Source: WHSW01 sp033856255 (lineage in GTDB: Bacteria; Actinomycetota; Thermoleophilia; Solirubrobacterales; 70-9). From it: DNA of 64,000 nt. A program made the position numbers and the translations under genes. Position 1 is the stretch's first letter; each line of letters begins with the position of its first letter. The DNA lies in NCBI GenBank assembly GCA_033856255.1, contig JAWVFH010000008.1, positions 99,017-163,016 of the forward strand. Reading direction: 5' to 3'. Below the pieces are notes generated by a model. That model was not told the origin of the DNA, ran no database searches, and saw only the letters and a list, made by a program, of their open reading frames with translations. Shown here in pieces: positions 51,427 through 59,631 of this stretch.

Positions 51427-52128
51427 ATGCGAGCAACCGCCAGAGTCGCGACCGCCGCCGCCGCTGCACTGCTGCTCTGCCTGCTGGTGGTAACCGCGAT
51501 CGGCCCGGCGAGCGCCGCGGGACCGAGCGGCGCCGGCGCCACGGCGAGCGTCGCCCGGCCGCCGATCGTCCAGCACCTGATCCCCTTCGGCCCCAAACGC
51601 AAGCGCGAGATGGCCGCCTACTCTGAGCGCCACTACGGCCAGCACAAGTGGCGGCTGCGCAACCCCAAGGTGATCGTCGAGCACATGTCCCAGACCGCCA
51701 GCGCCGCCGCCGTCTACAACACCTTCGCCCCGGACGTGCCGGACGTCGAGCTCGGCGAGCTGCCCAACGTCTGCTCGCACTTCGTCGTCTCCTCCTCCGG
51801 CCGCATCTTCCAGCTGGTCAACCTGCGCACCCGCTGCCGCCACACGGTCGGCCTCAACTGGACCGCGATCGGGATCGAGCACGTCGGCTACGGCGACGGC
51901 GACGTGCTCGGCAACCCGGCCCAGCGCCGCGCCTCGCTATGGCTGACCCAGTACCTGCGCTGCCGCTTCGGGATCGGGGTCGGCGACGTGATCGGCCACA
52001 ACGAGAGCCTCAGCTCGCCCTACCACCACGAGCTGGTGCCGAGCCTGCGCAACCAGACCCACGGCGACTGGAAGCACAGCTCGATGCGGGTCTACCGCCA
52101 GCGGCTCAGCCGCATGGGCGCCTGCTAG
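51427..52128 (+). CDS. secreted N-acetylmuramoyl-L-alanine amidase (Amidase_2)
   Basis: 233 aa. Signal peptide (residues 1-31, ...VVTAIGPASAAG). Amidase_2 fold: VIVEHMSQTAS (first zinc His), CSHFVVSSSGRIFQLVNLRTRCRHTVGLNWTAIGIEHVGYG and VIGHNESLSSPYHH with further His ligands. Cleaves the lactyl-peptide bond in peptidoglycan outside the cell. ATG chosen for the leaderless hexamer. Confidence 0.9.
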   Translation: MRATARVATAAAAALLLCLLVVTAIGPASAAGPSGAGATASVARPPIVQHLIPFGPKRKREMAAYSERHYGQHKWRLRNPKVIVEHMSQTASAAAVYNTFAPDVPDVELGELPNVCSHFVVSSSGRIFQLVNLRTRCRHTVGLNWTAIGIEHVGYGDGDVLGNPAQRRASLWLTQYLRCRFGIGVGDVIGHNESLSSPYHHELVPSLRNQTHGDWKHSSMRVYRQRLSRMGAC

Positions 52129-52142
52129 CCCAGGCCCAGGAA

Positions 52143-52148
52143 TAGACT
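52143..52148 (+). promoter_or_regulatory. -10 hexamer TAGACT
   Basis: TAGACT-CGCGCCG-ATG (52156), nearly identical to the block at 35008-35023. Confidence 0.5.
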
Positions 52149-52155
52149 CGCGCCG

Positions 52156-52359
52156 ATGAGCGACAAGATCGAAGGCTTCGAGGAGGGCGACAAGGTCTGG
52201 GTCCAGGACGCCGACGGCAAGCACCACCCGGGCATCTTCGTCGGCAGCAACGAAGCCGCCGGCTGGTTCGGCGGCGGCCCCAGCGCCTACGTCGCCCACC
52301 CAGAGGCCCACCAGGCCGAGGTCGTCTCGATCTTCCGCATCACCCCCCGCGACGAGTAG
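52156..52359 (+). CDS. small conserved-looking protein, SH3-like
   Basis: 67 aa. FEEGDKVWVQDADGKHHPGIFVGSNEAAGWFGGGPSAYVAHPE-type sequence suggests a small beta barrel (KVWV ... PGIFVG ... AEVVSIFRI). No family named. Leaderless promoter directly upstream supports it as a gene. Confidence 0.65.
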   Translation: MSDKIEGFEEGDKVWVQDADGKHHPGIFVGSNEAAGWFGGGPSAYVAHPEAHQAEVVSIFRITPRDE

Positions 52360-52461
52360 CGGCCGGATTTCCGCCGCCTGTCGATTTCGGCGATGCTCGT
52401 TCGTCGTCGGGGTAGAGAGCGGCTTCGAGGCCGCGCCAACTGACCAGCGAAGGAGACCGAA

Positions 52462-52842
52462 ATGCGATTCATGATGTTCATGTACCCGGAAATCAGCGAA
52501 GAGGAGTGGAACCCGACGGCCGAGGATGTCGCCGCGATGAGCCGCTACAACGAGGAGCTGCGCAAGGCCGGCATGCTGCTCTCGCTCGACGGGCTGCACC
52601 CGCCCGCGGAAGGGGCGCGGGTCAGCTTCGACTCCGAGGGGGGCTCCAGCGTCACCGACGGGCCGTTCACGGAGGCGAAGGAGGTCGTCGGCGGCTACTG
52701 GGTGATCCAGGCACGCTCCAAGGAGGAGGCGGTCGAGTGGGCTTCTCGTTGCCCCGGTGAGAACTGCACGATCGAGGTCCGCCGCGTCTTCGAGATGGAG
52801 GACTTCCCGCAGGACGTGCAGGAAGCAGCCGAGCAGGTCTAG
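52462..52842 (+). CDS. YCII/DGPF domain protein
   Basis: 126 aa. MRFMMFMYPE start, SLDGLHPPAEG, TDGPFTEAKEVVGGYWVIQARSKEEAVEWASRCP: the DGPF-containing YCII fold. DGPF proteins are regularly encoded beside ECF42 sigma factors, as here (5 nt apart). AAGGAGA precedes the ATG. Function unknown. Confidence 0.92.
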   Translation: MRFMMFMYPEISEEEWNPTAEDVAAMSRYNEELRKAGMLLSLDGLHPPAEGARVSFDSEGGSSVTDGPFTEAKEVVGGYWVIQARSKEEAVEWASRCPGENCTIEVRRVFEMEDFPQDVQEAAEQV

Positions 52843-52847
52843 CCACG

Positions 52848-54116
52848 ATGGCCGGCGCCGCGACCAACACGGCGATCGAGGCGGTCTGGCGGATCGAGTC
52901 CGCCCGCCTCGTCGCCGGGCTGGCGCGGATGGTGCGCGACGTCGGCCTGGCCGAGGACCTCGCCCAGGACGCGCTGGTCGCGGCGCTGGAGCGCTGGCCG
53001 GAGTCGGGCGTCCCGGACAACCCGGGCGCCTGGCTCATGGCCACGGCCAAGAACCGCGCGATCGACCTGGCGCGGCGCCACAGCACCTTGGAGCGCAAGC
53101 AGGAAGAGCTGGCGCGCGACGCCGGCATGCAGATGGCGATGGAGCGCTCCGAGTTCGACGCCGCCGCCGACGACGAGGTCGGCGACGACCTCCTGGCGCT
53201 GATCTTCACCTGCTGCCATCCCGTCCTCTCCCAGGAGGCGCGGGTGGCGCTGACGCTGCGGCTGCTCGGCGGCCTGACGACGCCGGAGATCGCCCGCGCC
53301 TTCCTCATCAAGGAGTCGACGATCGCGCAGCGGCTGGTGCGGGCGAAGCGGACGCTGCGCGACGCCAACGTCCCCTTCGACGTGCCGCGCGGCGCGGAGC
53401 TCGCCGCCCGCCTGCCCTCGGTGCTGGAAGTCGTCTACCTCGTCTTCAACGAGGGCTACGCGGCCAGCGGCGGCGATGACTGGATCCGGCCGGCGCTGTG
53501 CGAGGAAGCACTGCGGCTGGGCCGCGTCCTCGCGGCGCTGGCGCCGGCGGAGCCGGAGGCGCACGGCCTGATCGCGCTGCTGGAGATCCAGGCCTCGCGC
53601 ACCGGCGCCCGGCTTGGCCCCGGCGGCGAGCCGGTGCTGCTGCTGGAGCAGGACCGCTCGCGCTGGGACCCGCTGCTGATCGGCCGCGGGCTCAAGGCCC
53701 TGGAGCAAGCCGAACGCTCGCGCGGCCCGCTCGGCCCCTACGGCCTGCAGGCCGCGATCGCCGCCTGCCACGCCCGCGCCCGCACCGCCGAGGAGACCGA
53801 TTGGGTGCGGATCGCCGCCCTCTACGACGCCCTTTCCCAGCTCGCCCCCTCCCCGATCGTCGAGCTCAACCGCGCCGTCGCCCTCGGCATGGCCTTCGGC
53901 CCCGAGGCCGGGCTCGAACTGCTGGACGCGATCGCCGACGAGCCCGCCCTGCGCGAGTACCACCTGCTCCCCAGCGTCCGCGGCGACCTCCTCGCCAAGC
54001 TCGGCCGCCATGCCGAGGCCGCGGCGGAGTTCGAGCACGCCGCCTCCCTCGCCGAGAACGCGCGCGAGCGCGAGCTGCTGCTGCGGCGGGCCGCGGCGAG
54101 CGCAAAAACCACCTGA
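52848..54116 (+). CDS. ECF42-type sigma factor with C-terminal TPR-like extension
   Basis: 422 aa. Region 2 ESARLVAGLARMVRDVGLAEDLAQDALVAALERWPESGVPDNPGAWLMATAKNRAIDLARR, region 4 LTLRLLGGLTTPEIARAFLIKESTIAQRLVRAKRTL, then a long helical extension (VFNEGYAASGGDDWIRPALCEEALRLGRVLAALAP ... LNRAVALGMAFGPEAGL) that replaces an anti-sigma factor in this group. Pairs with the DGPF gene. Confidence 0.93.
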   Translation: MAGAATNTAIEAVWRIESARLVAGLARMVRDVGLAEDLAQDALVAALERWPESGVPDNPGAWLMATAKNRAIDLARRHSTLERKQEELARDAGMQMAMERSEFDAAADDEVGDDLLALIFTCCHPVLSQEARVALTLRLLGGLTTPEIARAFLIKESTIAQRLVRAKRTLRDANVPFDVPRGAELAARLPSVLEVVYLVFNEGYAASGGDDWIRPALCEEALRLGRVLAALAPAEPEAHGLIALLEIQASRTGARLGPGGEPVLLLEQDRSRWDPLLIGRGLKALEQAERSRGPLGPYGLQAAIAACHARARTAEETDWVRIAALYDALSQLAPSPIVELNRAVALGMAFGPEAGLELLDAIADEPALREYHLLPSVRGDLLAKLGRHAEAAAEFEHAASLAENARERELLLRRAAASAKTT

Positions 54117-54400
54117 CCCGATCTTGAGTCGGCTGCGAGCCTGCTGTATCGGTTCGATGGAACCGTGTCTTTCGCATCCCGATCGCGGATCCGTTTCGGG
54201 TCTGGGGGGCTGTAGCGGCAGGGCTGCCGGACGCTCCGATTATCTCCCTGCGAATGACCGCCTACGGTTACGGCTGTGGAGTGCTCCTTTACCTGACGTC
54301 AACGACCGCCATTCACACGTCATGACCGCCTGGCATTACGCGCAGGAGGGTGCCGCCCCCAGACTGGTAACCGCCTATCCCACGACCTACACTCGGAGTA
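54117..54400 (+). other. non-coding stretch with the promoter of the 67-aa gene
   Basis: No convincing coding frame. Base composition is more balanced than in neighbouring genes. The only site I can support is TACACT at 54388-54393, seven bases before ATG 54401. Nothing else seen. Confidence 0.5.
54388..54393 (+). promoter_or_regulatory. -10 hexamer TACACT
   Basis: Seven bases from the ATG at 54401. Confidence 0.45.
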
Positions 54401-54604
54401 ATGGCAACCGCACGTGACATATCGATCGGTGATCCCGTCGAACTCATCGAGGCCGCAGAAATGGCCCCGGCTGGAGCCCGCGGGGGCATCACCGACTTAT
54501 TGGACAACGGCATGGTCATCGTCGAGTTGATGACCATGCCGCTCGAACCGATTCTCGATCGGATCGTGATCGTCAAGCCGTCAAAGCTGCGCTTCCTCGA
54601 CTAA
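54401..54604 (+). CDS. small protein of unknown function
   Basis: 67 aa: ARDISIGDPVELIEAAEMAPAGARGGITDLLDNGMVIVELMTMPLEPILDRIVIVKPSKLRFL. Looks like a small KOW/SH3-type beta barrel (GDxVELIE ... GxVIVEL ... IVIVKPSKLR). Stops two bases from the convergent acetyltransferase gene. Confidence 0.6.
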   Translation: MATARDISIGDPVELIEAAEMAPAGARGGITDLLDNGMVIVELMTMPLEPILDRIVIVKPSKLRFLD

Positions 54605-54605
54605 G

Positions 54606-55091
54606 TCAGCGACCGGCTTCGCCGAGCCGGCGCATGCCGTCGAGGTCGAGGCGGTGGGTTACCCAGTCGCCGAGCTGGGCGGCGCCGAGCTTCTCGTAGA
54701 AGCGCAGGGCCGGTTCGTTCCAGTCGAGCGCGGCCCACTCGAGGCGGACGTGGCCGCGCTCGAGGGCGAGAGCGGCGATGTGCTCCATCACCGCCCGGCC
54801 GATGCCGCCGCGGCGCTGCGAGGGACGCACGTAGACGTCCTCGATCCAGACCCCTGAGCGGCACTCGAAGCTGGAGAAGGTGGTGAAGAAGATCGCGTAG
54901 CCGATCGGCTCGCCGCCGAGCTCGACGATCAGCGCCTCCGCCGCCCGCTGCTCGAACAGGGTGCGACGCAGCACCTCGGGGTCGCCGGCGACCGCGTCGG
55001 CGAGCTTCTCGTACTCGGCCAGCTCCACGATCAGGCTGAAGAGCAGCTCCATGTCGGCCTCCGTCGCCGGCCGGATATTCGTCTCTGCCAC
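54606..55091 (-). CDS. GNAT family N-acetyltransferase, diamine-acetyltransferase-like
   Basis: 161 aa. IRPATEADMELLFSLIVELAEYEKL, AIFFTTFSSFECRSGVWIEDVYVRPSQRRGGIGRAVMEHIAALA (acetyl-CoA loop RRGGIG) and WNEPALRFYEKLGA. The FSSF...GVWIEDVYVRP text is that of SSAT/thialysine acetyltransferases, so polyamines or lysine analogues are likely substrates. GTG start with TAGGCT seven bases upstream. Confidence 0.88.
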   Translation of the reverse strand: MAETNIRPATEADMELLFSLIVELAEYEKLADAVAGDPEVLRRTLFEQRAAEALIVELGGEPIGYAIFFTTFSSFECRSGVWIEDVYVRPSQRRGGIGRAVMEHIAALALERGHVRLEWAALDWNEPALRFYEKLGAAQLGDWVTHRLDLDGMRRLGEAGR

Positions 55092-55098
55092 GAGCGCA

Positions 55099-55104
55099 AG
55101 CCTA
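55099..55104 (-). promoter_or_regulatory. -10 hexamer TAGGCT
   Basis: Seven bases from the GTG at 55091. Confidence 0.5.
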
Positions 55105-55145
55105 GGCGAGCGCCTGCGGGGGGATCGATATCCCTCCCCGGGGCC

Positions 55146-55655
55146 TCAGGCCTTGCCTTCGAACTCGTACTCGCGCAGGAAGCCCTCGAAGAGGCGGCGG
55201 TGGCCCTGCTCGTCGCGGAGGATCGCGATCACCATGTCCTGGGTGACGGGATCGACCTGATCGGTCTCCTCGACGATCCGGGTGTAGTGCTCGATCGCCC
55301 CGGTCTCGGCCTTGATCACGCCACGGATCACGTGGACGACGTCGGTCTGGTGCTCGGGCGGCTGCAGGAAGCTCTGTTCCGGCGCGAACTGCTCGGAGCC
55401 GGGGACGACGCCGTAGAGCTCCTTGATCCGGTCGGCGAACTGGCGGGCGTGTCCGAGCTCGTCTTCGACCTCGCCGACCAGCGACTCCTTGATCTCCTGG
55501 GCGCGAACGCCGTCGAGGTTGACCGAGGCCGAGAGATAGCTCATCACCGTCTCTATCTCCATCCAGTACGCCTTGGTCAGCAGCTCGATCACGTCGTCGC
55601 GAGTGCCGGAACTATCGCTGTCGAGGATTCCCTTGCTGGGACTGCTCGCCTCCAT
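55146..55655 (-). CDS. ferritin-like diiron protein
   Basis: 169 aa four-helix bundle. Diiron ligand pattern: Glu in YWMEIETVMSYL, EDELGHA (ExxH), KAETGAIEHYTRI and DEQGHRRLFEGFL (ExxH). Bacterioferritin/DUF-type ferritin-like superfamily, probably iron storage or oxidative-stress protection. GGAGGAGG precedes the ATG. GGGTAG lies at 55703-55698 upstream but without a clear GTTT. Confidence 0.85.
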   Translation of the reverse strand: MEASSPSKGILDSDSSGTRDDVIELLTKAYWMEIETVMSYLSASVNLDGVRAQEIKESLVGEVEDELGHARQFADRIKELYGVVPGSEQFAPEQSFLQPPEHQTDVVHVIRGVIKAETGAIEHYTRIVEETDQVDPVTQDMVIAILRDEQGHRRLFEGFLREYEFEGKA

Positions 55656-55843
55656 CGTTCGCTGCCTCCTCCGGTCCGTTGACGGGTTGCGACTCCCCTA
55701 CCCCGGTAGGCCGCCGGCAACCAGAACCAGGCCCGCCGTGGCTCGGCGGAAGCCGCACTCGGCGTCGTGGAAGAGGGTCACGGTTTCGCGTCCCGCCATC
55801 GGCTACCGGGGTTACCCGGAAGCCCGCCCGCCCAATCGGCCTT

Positions 55844-55849
55844 TAGGCT
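55844..55849 (+). promoter_or_regulatory. -10 hexamer TAGGCT
   Basis: Eight bases from the ATG at 55858. Confidence 0.5.
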
Positions 55850-55857
55850 GCCGCGCC

Positions 55858-56361
55858 ATGGACACGATCGACGAGCTGCTGGCGAACAACCGCACCTTCG
55901 CCGAGCTCCTGGCGGACCGCCACCTCGACGTGCAGCCGAGCCGGCGGCTGGCAATCGTCACCTGCATGGACTCGCGCCTCGACGTCTTCGCCGCGCTGGG
56001 CCTGGGCGACGGCGAGGCGCACGTGCTGCGCAACGCCGGCGGCGTCGTCACCGACGACACGATCCGCTCGCTGGCGATCTCCCAGCGCAAGCTCGGCACC
56101 CGCGAGGTGATGCTGATCCACCACACCGACTGCGGCATGGAAAAGCTCACCGACGATGGCTTCAGCGAGGAGCTGCGCGCGGAGACCGGCACCGCGCCGG
56201 CCTTCCCGATCGAGTCCTTCAGCGACGTCGAGGACAGCGTCCGCCGATCGATCCTGCGCGTTCGCGGCTCCGACTTCGTCCCCCACCGCGGCGCCGTGCG
56301 CGGCTTCGTCTACGACGTCGACACCCACCGCCTGCGCGAGGTCGAGGTCTCCGGGAACTAA
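55858..56361 (+). CDS. beta-class carbonic anhydrase
   Basis: 167 aa. Zinc ligands Cys36 (with Asp38-Arg40 in CMDSR), His89 and Cys92 (IHHTDCGM). The short beta-CA subtype as in Mycobacterium Rv1284. Interconverts CO2 and bicarbonate. The frame is open upstream to 55573; ATG 55858 is supported by TAGGCT and by family length. Confidence 0.94.
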   Translation: MDTIDELLANNRTFAELLADRHLDVQPSRRLAIVTCMDSRLDVFAALGLGDGEAHVLRNAGGVVTDDTIRSLAISQRKLGTREVMLIHHTDCGMEKLTDDGFSEELRAETGTAPAFPIESFSDVEDSVRRSILRVRGSDFVPHRGAVRGFVYDVDTHRLREVEVSGN

Positions 56362-56363
56362 GT

Positions 56364-56406
56364 GCGGTCGTAATTTCCCCCGCTATGCGAACGAAATTAC
56401 GACCGC
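56364..56406. terminator. 14-bp hairpin between convergent genes
   Basis: Perfect arms GCGGTCGTAATTTC and GAAATTACGACCGC with a 15-nt loop, between the carbonic anhydrase and acyl-CoA dehydrogenase stops. Bidirectional terminator by position. Confidence 0.7.
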
Positions 56407-56409
56407 CCC

Positions 56410-57555
56410 TCAGCTGCCCATGCTGCGGGCGATGACGACGCGCTGGATCTCGTTCGTGCCCTCGTAGATCTGGGTGATCTTGGCGTCGCGCAGCATGCGC
56501 TCGACCGGGTACTCGTTGACGTAGCCGTAGCCGCCGAGCACCTGGATCGCCTCGACCGTCACCCTCATCGCGTTGTCGGAGGCGAACAGCTTCGCCATCG
56601 AGGTCCACTTCGGCAGGCTGGCCGGGCGCTCGGCCATGTCGGCCATCGAGCAGGCTTTGTAGAGCAGCTCGCGGGCGGCGGCGGTGCCGGTCTCCATGTC
56701 GGCGAGCTTGAACTGGATCGCCTGCAGGGCGTTGATCGGCTTGCCGAAGGCGACCCGCTCCTTCGCGTACTCGTTGGCGTAGTCGGTCGCCCCCTGGGCG
56801 ATCCCGACCGCCTGGGCGGCGGCGCCGAGCCGGGTCCGCTCCAGCGTGCCGAGGGCGACGCCGAGGCCCTTGCCCTCGGTCCCGATCAGGTTCTCCTGCG
56901 GGACGCGGACGTCGGTGAAGGACGGCGAGCCGGTCGGCGAGCCCTTGATCCCCAGCTTGTGCTCGAGTTTGCCGGGGTCGAATCCCTCCCGCTCTTTCTC
57001 GACCACGAAGGCGCTGATCCGCTTGCTCTCGCGGTCGGTGACGGCGAAGACGACGTAGAAGTCGGCGACGGAGGCGTTGGTGATCCAGTTCTTCTGCCCG
57101 TTGATCACCCATTCGTCGCCGTCGCGGACGGCGGTGGTCCGCATCGCCGCCGGGTCGCTGCCGGCCACGGGCTCGGAGAGCGCGAAGGCCGGCGACCATT
57201 CGCCGCTGGCGCACTTCGGCAGGAAGCGCTCTTTCAACTCGTCGGAGCCGAAGAGCTGGATCGGCAGCGTCCCGAGCTCCTGGATCATCAGGATCAGGGC
57301 CGAGGAGGCGCAGGCCTTGGCGATCTCCTCGACCGCCATCTGCAGGACCAGCGTGCCGGTCCCGGTGCCGCCGTATTTCTCGTCGAAGGGCAGGCCGAGG
57401 ATGTCGTGCTCGGCCAGCAGCTTGCGCACGTCCCACGGGTACTTGCCTTCGCGGTCGATGTCGCCGGCACGCGGGGCGATCTTCTCCTGCGCCAGCCGGC
57501 GCACCATGTCGCGGAGGTCACGGGACTCTTGGGGAACTTCATAAGTGTTGGTCAT
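56410..57555 (-). CDS. acyl-CoA dehydrogenase
   Basis: 381 aa. FALSEPVAGSDPAAM and WVINGQKNWITNA (FAD/substrate sites), QAVGIAQGATDYANEYAKERVAFGKPI, LGGYGYVNEYPVERMLRDAKI and catalytic Glu in QIYEGTNEIQR: short/medium-chain class. First step of beta-oxidation or of branched amino-acid degradation. TAGACT nine bases before the ATG. A long inverted repeat separates it from the divergent peptidase. Confidence 0.95.
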   Translation of the reverse strand: MTNTYEVPQESRDLRDMVRRLAQEKIAPRAGDIDREGKYPWDVRKLLAEHDILGLPFDEKYGGTGTGTLVLQMAVEEIAKACASSALILMIQELGTLPIQLFGSDELKERFLPKCASGEWSPAFALSEPVAGSDPAAMRTTAVRDGDEWVINGQKNWITNASVADFYVVFAVTDRESKRISAFVVEKEREGFDPGKLEHKLGIKGSPTGSPSFTDVRVPQENLIGTEGKGLGVALGTLERTRLGAAAQAVGIAQGATDYANEYAKERVAFGKPINALQAIQFKLADMETGTAAARELLYKACSMADMAERPASLPKWTSMAKLFASDNAMRVTVEAIQVLGGYGYVNEYPVERMLRDAKITQIYEGTNEIQRVVIARSMGS

Positions 57556-57564
57556 CGGCGCGGC

Positions 57565-57570
57565 AGTCTA
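57565..57570 (-). promoter_or_regulatory. -10 hexamer TAGACT before the acyl-CoA dehydrogenase
   Basis: Nine bases from the ATG at 57555; thirteen bases from the left arm of the inverted repeat. Confidence 0.5.
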
Positions 57571-57583
57571 TGGACGGCCGACC

Positions 57584-57639
57584 CGCGCCGTTCGTTCGAT
57601 CCTGCTGCCTATAGCCAGCAAAACTGAACGAACGGCGCG
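57584..57639. promoter_or_regulatory. long inverted repeat in a divergent promoter region (putative operator)
   Basis: Perfect 14-bp arms CGCGCCGTTCGTTC (57584-57597) and GAACGAACGGCGCG (57626-57639) separated by 28 bases. They lie between the TAGACT elements of two divergent genes and cover both expected -35 zones. The central part itself can pair (GCTG/CAGC). Not a terminator by position; a two-site operator for a dimeric repressor such as TetR is the simplest reading. Confidence 0.55.
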
Positions 57640-57642
57640 ACC

Positions 57643-57648
57643 TAGACT
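57643..57648 (+). promoter_or_regulatory. -10 hexamer TAGACT before the S9 peptidase
   Basis: Six bases from the GTG at 57655; three bases from the right arm of the inverted repeat. Confidence 0.5.
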
Positions 57649-57654
57649 GCGCTC

Positions 57655-59589
57655 GTGCCTACCGTCGCTCCCTACGGCTCCTGGCGCTCGCCGATCGACC
57701 CCACGGTCGTGGCTGAGGCGGGGCGGCGGCTGGCCTCGCCGAAGCTGGCCGGCGACGGCGCCGTCTGGTGGGCGGAAGGGCGGCCGGCCGAGGGCGGGCG
57801 CGTGGTGCTGATGCGACAGCCTGAGGGCGGCGAGCCCGAAGCGGTGACGCCGGCGGGGACCAACGCGCGGACCCGCGCCCACGAGTACGGCGGCGGCGCC
57901 TGGGCGCTGGTCGCCGACGACCGCGTCCTCTTCGTCGACTTCGCCGACCAGCGGCTCCACCGCCAGCGGCTCGGCGAGGAGCCGGTCGCGATCACCCCCG
58001 AGCCGGAGACGGCCGCCGGCCTGCGCTACGCCGACTTCCGGCTCGCCCCCGACGGGCGCACGATCGTCAGCGTGCGCGAGGTCCACGGCGGCGGCGAAGC
58101 CGAGAACCAGATCGTCGCCCTCGCGCTCGACGGCTCCGGTGAGGCGGCCGTGCTCGCCTCCGGGCGCGACTTCTACTCCTTCCCCCGCGTCAGCCCCGAC
58201 GGCTGCTGGCTCGCCTGGACCTGCTGGGACCACCCGAACATGCCCTGGGACGGGACCGAGCTGTGGGTCGCGCCGCTCGACGACACCGCCGACGCACGCC
58301 TGGTTGCCGGCGGCCCCGAGGAGTCGATCTTCCAGCCCGAGTGGGACGCCGAGGGGCGGCTGCACTTCGTCTCCGACCGCGACGGCTGGTGGAACCTCTA
58401 CCGCGATGAGGGCGGGACGATCGAGCAGTTGACTGACGAGGAGGCGGAGCTGGGCCACCCGCAGTGGCTGTTCGGCGGCTCGACCTACGCGTTCCTCGAT
58501 GGCGGCTCCATCGCCTTCGTCCGCTGCGAGCGCGGCGAGGAACGCCTCTTCGTGCTGGACCCCGGCGCCGGGCGGCTGCGCGACCTGGGGCTGCCCTACA
58601 CCTCGTTCGGCTTCCCCTCGCTGTCGGCCCGCGGCACCACGCTGACCTTCGCCGCCGCCAGCCCCGCCAGCGAGACCGCCGTCGTCGTCTACGACCTCGC
58701 CGGCGGCGAGCTGCGGGAGGCGCGGACGGCGAGCGACCAGCCGGTCGACCCCGCCTACGTCTCGGCCCCGCGCGCGATCGAGTTCCCGACCAGCGGCGGC
58801 GAGACCGCCCACGGCTTCTACTACCCGCCGGCCAACCCCGAGTTCGAGGGGCCCCCCGGCGAGCTGCCGCCGCTGATCGTGCAGAGCCACGGCGGCCCCA
58901 CCTCCCACGCCACCCCCGCGCTGGAGCGCGAGTACCTCTTCTGGACCAGCCGCGGCATCGGCGTCGTCGACGTCAACTACCGCGGCAGCAGCGGCTTCGG
59001 CCGCCGCTACCGCCAGCGCCTGCGCAGTGGCTGGGGCGTGCTCGACACCGACGACTGCATCGCCGCCGCCCGCCACCTGGCCGCGACCGGCGAGGTCGAC
59101 GGCGAGCGCCTGGCGATCCGCGGCGGCAGCGCCGGCGGCTACGCGACCCTCTGCGCGCTCGTCTTCCACGACGACTTCGCCACCGGCGCCAGCTACTACG
59201 GCGTCGCCGACACCGAGACCCTCGCCACCGACACCCACAAGTTCGAGTCGCGCTACCTCGACGGGCTGATCGGCCCCTATCCCGAGCAGAAGGACCTCTA
59301 CTACGAGCGCTCGCCGATCCACTTCGTCGAGCGGTTGCGAGCTCCGGTGATCCTCTTCCAAGGCCTCGACGACGAGGTCGTGCCGCCGAGCCAGGCGGAG
59401 ACGATGGTCGCCGCCCTCGAGCGCAACGGCGTCCCCCACGCCTACCTCGCCTTCGCCGGCGAGGCCCACGGCTTCCGCCGCTCGGAGACCGAGATCCGCT
59501 GCCTCGAAGCCGAGCTCTACTTCTACGGCCGCATCCTCGGCTTCGAGCCGGCGGACGATTTGGAGCCGATCGAGATCGCCGGCGTCTAA
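57655..59589 (+). CDS. S9 family prolyl oligopeptidase (acylaminoacyl-peptidase-like)
   Basis: 644 aa. N-terminal beta-propeller (ARTRAHEYGGGAWALV, WWNLYRDEGG...), C-terminal hydrolase with Ser492 in GGSAGGY, Asp572/573 in GLDDEVVPP and His605 in GEAHGFR; VQSHGGPTSHA forms the oxyanion region. No signal peptide, so cytoplasmic. Cleaves short peptides, often after Pro or blocked residues. Confidence 0.94.
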   Translation: MPTVAPYGSWRSPIDPTVVAEAGRRLASPKLAGDGAVWWAEGRPAEGGRVVLMRQPEGGEPEAVTPAGTNARTRAHEYGGGAWALVADDRVLFVDFADQRLHRQRLGEEPVAITPEPETAAGLRYADFRLAPDGRTIVSVREVHGGGEAENQIVALALDGSGEAAVLASGRDFYSFPRVSPDGCWLAWTCWDHPNMPWDGTELWVAPLDDTADARLVAGGPEESIFQPEWDAEGRLHFVSDRDGWWNLYRDEGGTIEQLTDEEAELGHPQWLFGGSTYAFLDGGSIAFVRCERGEERLFVLDPGAGRLRDLGLPYTSFGFPSLSARGTTLTFAAASPASETAVVVYDLAGGELREARTASDQPVDPAYVSAPRAIEFPTSGGETAHGFYYPPANPEFEGPPGELPPLIVQSHGGPTSHATPALEREYLFWTSRGIGVVDVNYRGSSGFGRRYRQRLRSGWGVLDTDDCIAAARHLAATGEVDGERLAIRGGSAGGYATLCALVFHDDFATGASYYGVADTETLATDTHKFESRYLDGLIGPYPEQKDLYYERSPIHFVERLRAPVILFQGLDDEVVPPSQAETMVAALERNGVPHAYLAFAGEAHGFRRSETEIRCLEAELYFYGRILGFEPADDLEPIEIAGV

Positions 59590-59616
59590 CGCCTACACGG
59601 ATCGTGCTAAATCGTG

Positions 59617-59622
59617 TAATAC
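59617..59622 (+). promoter_or_regulatory. -10 hexamer TAATAC of the toxin-antitoxin operon
   Basis: Nine bases before ATG 59632. It overlaps ATACTCGGGCTT (59619-59630), a 12-mer that recurs inverted at 60699-60710. Confidence 0.4.
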
Positions 59623-59631
59623 TCGGGCTTG

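Noticed and set aside
48829..51882. A 1017-codon minus-strand frame spanning phosphatase, ligase and amidase regions
   Set aside because: Only the part below 50184 reads as a protein (GAF-PP2C). The rest is out of frame with the ligase and antisense to the amidase.
52410..52415. GGGTAG before the DGPF gene
   Set aside because: -35 box not found at 14-17 bases; left out of the stress-promoter set.
55698..55703. GGGTAG upstream of the ferritin-like gene
   Set aside because: Only GTTG at 14 bases; too weak to count, although the gene's function would fit.
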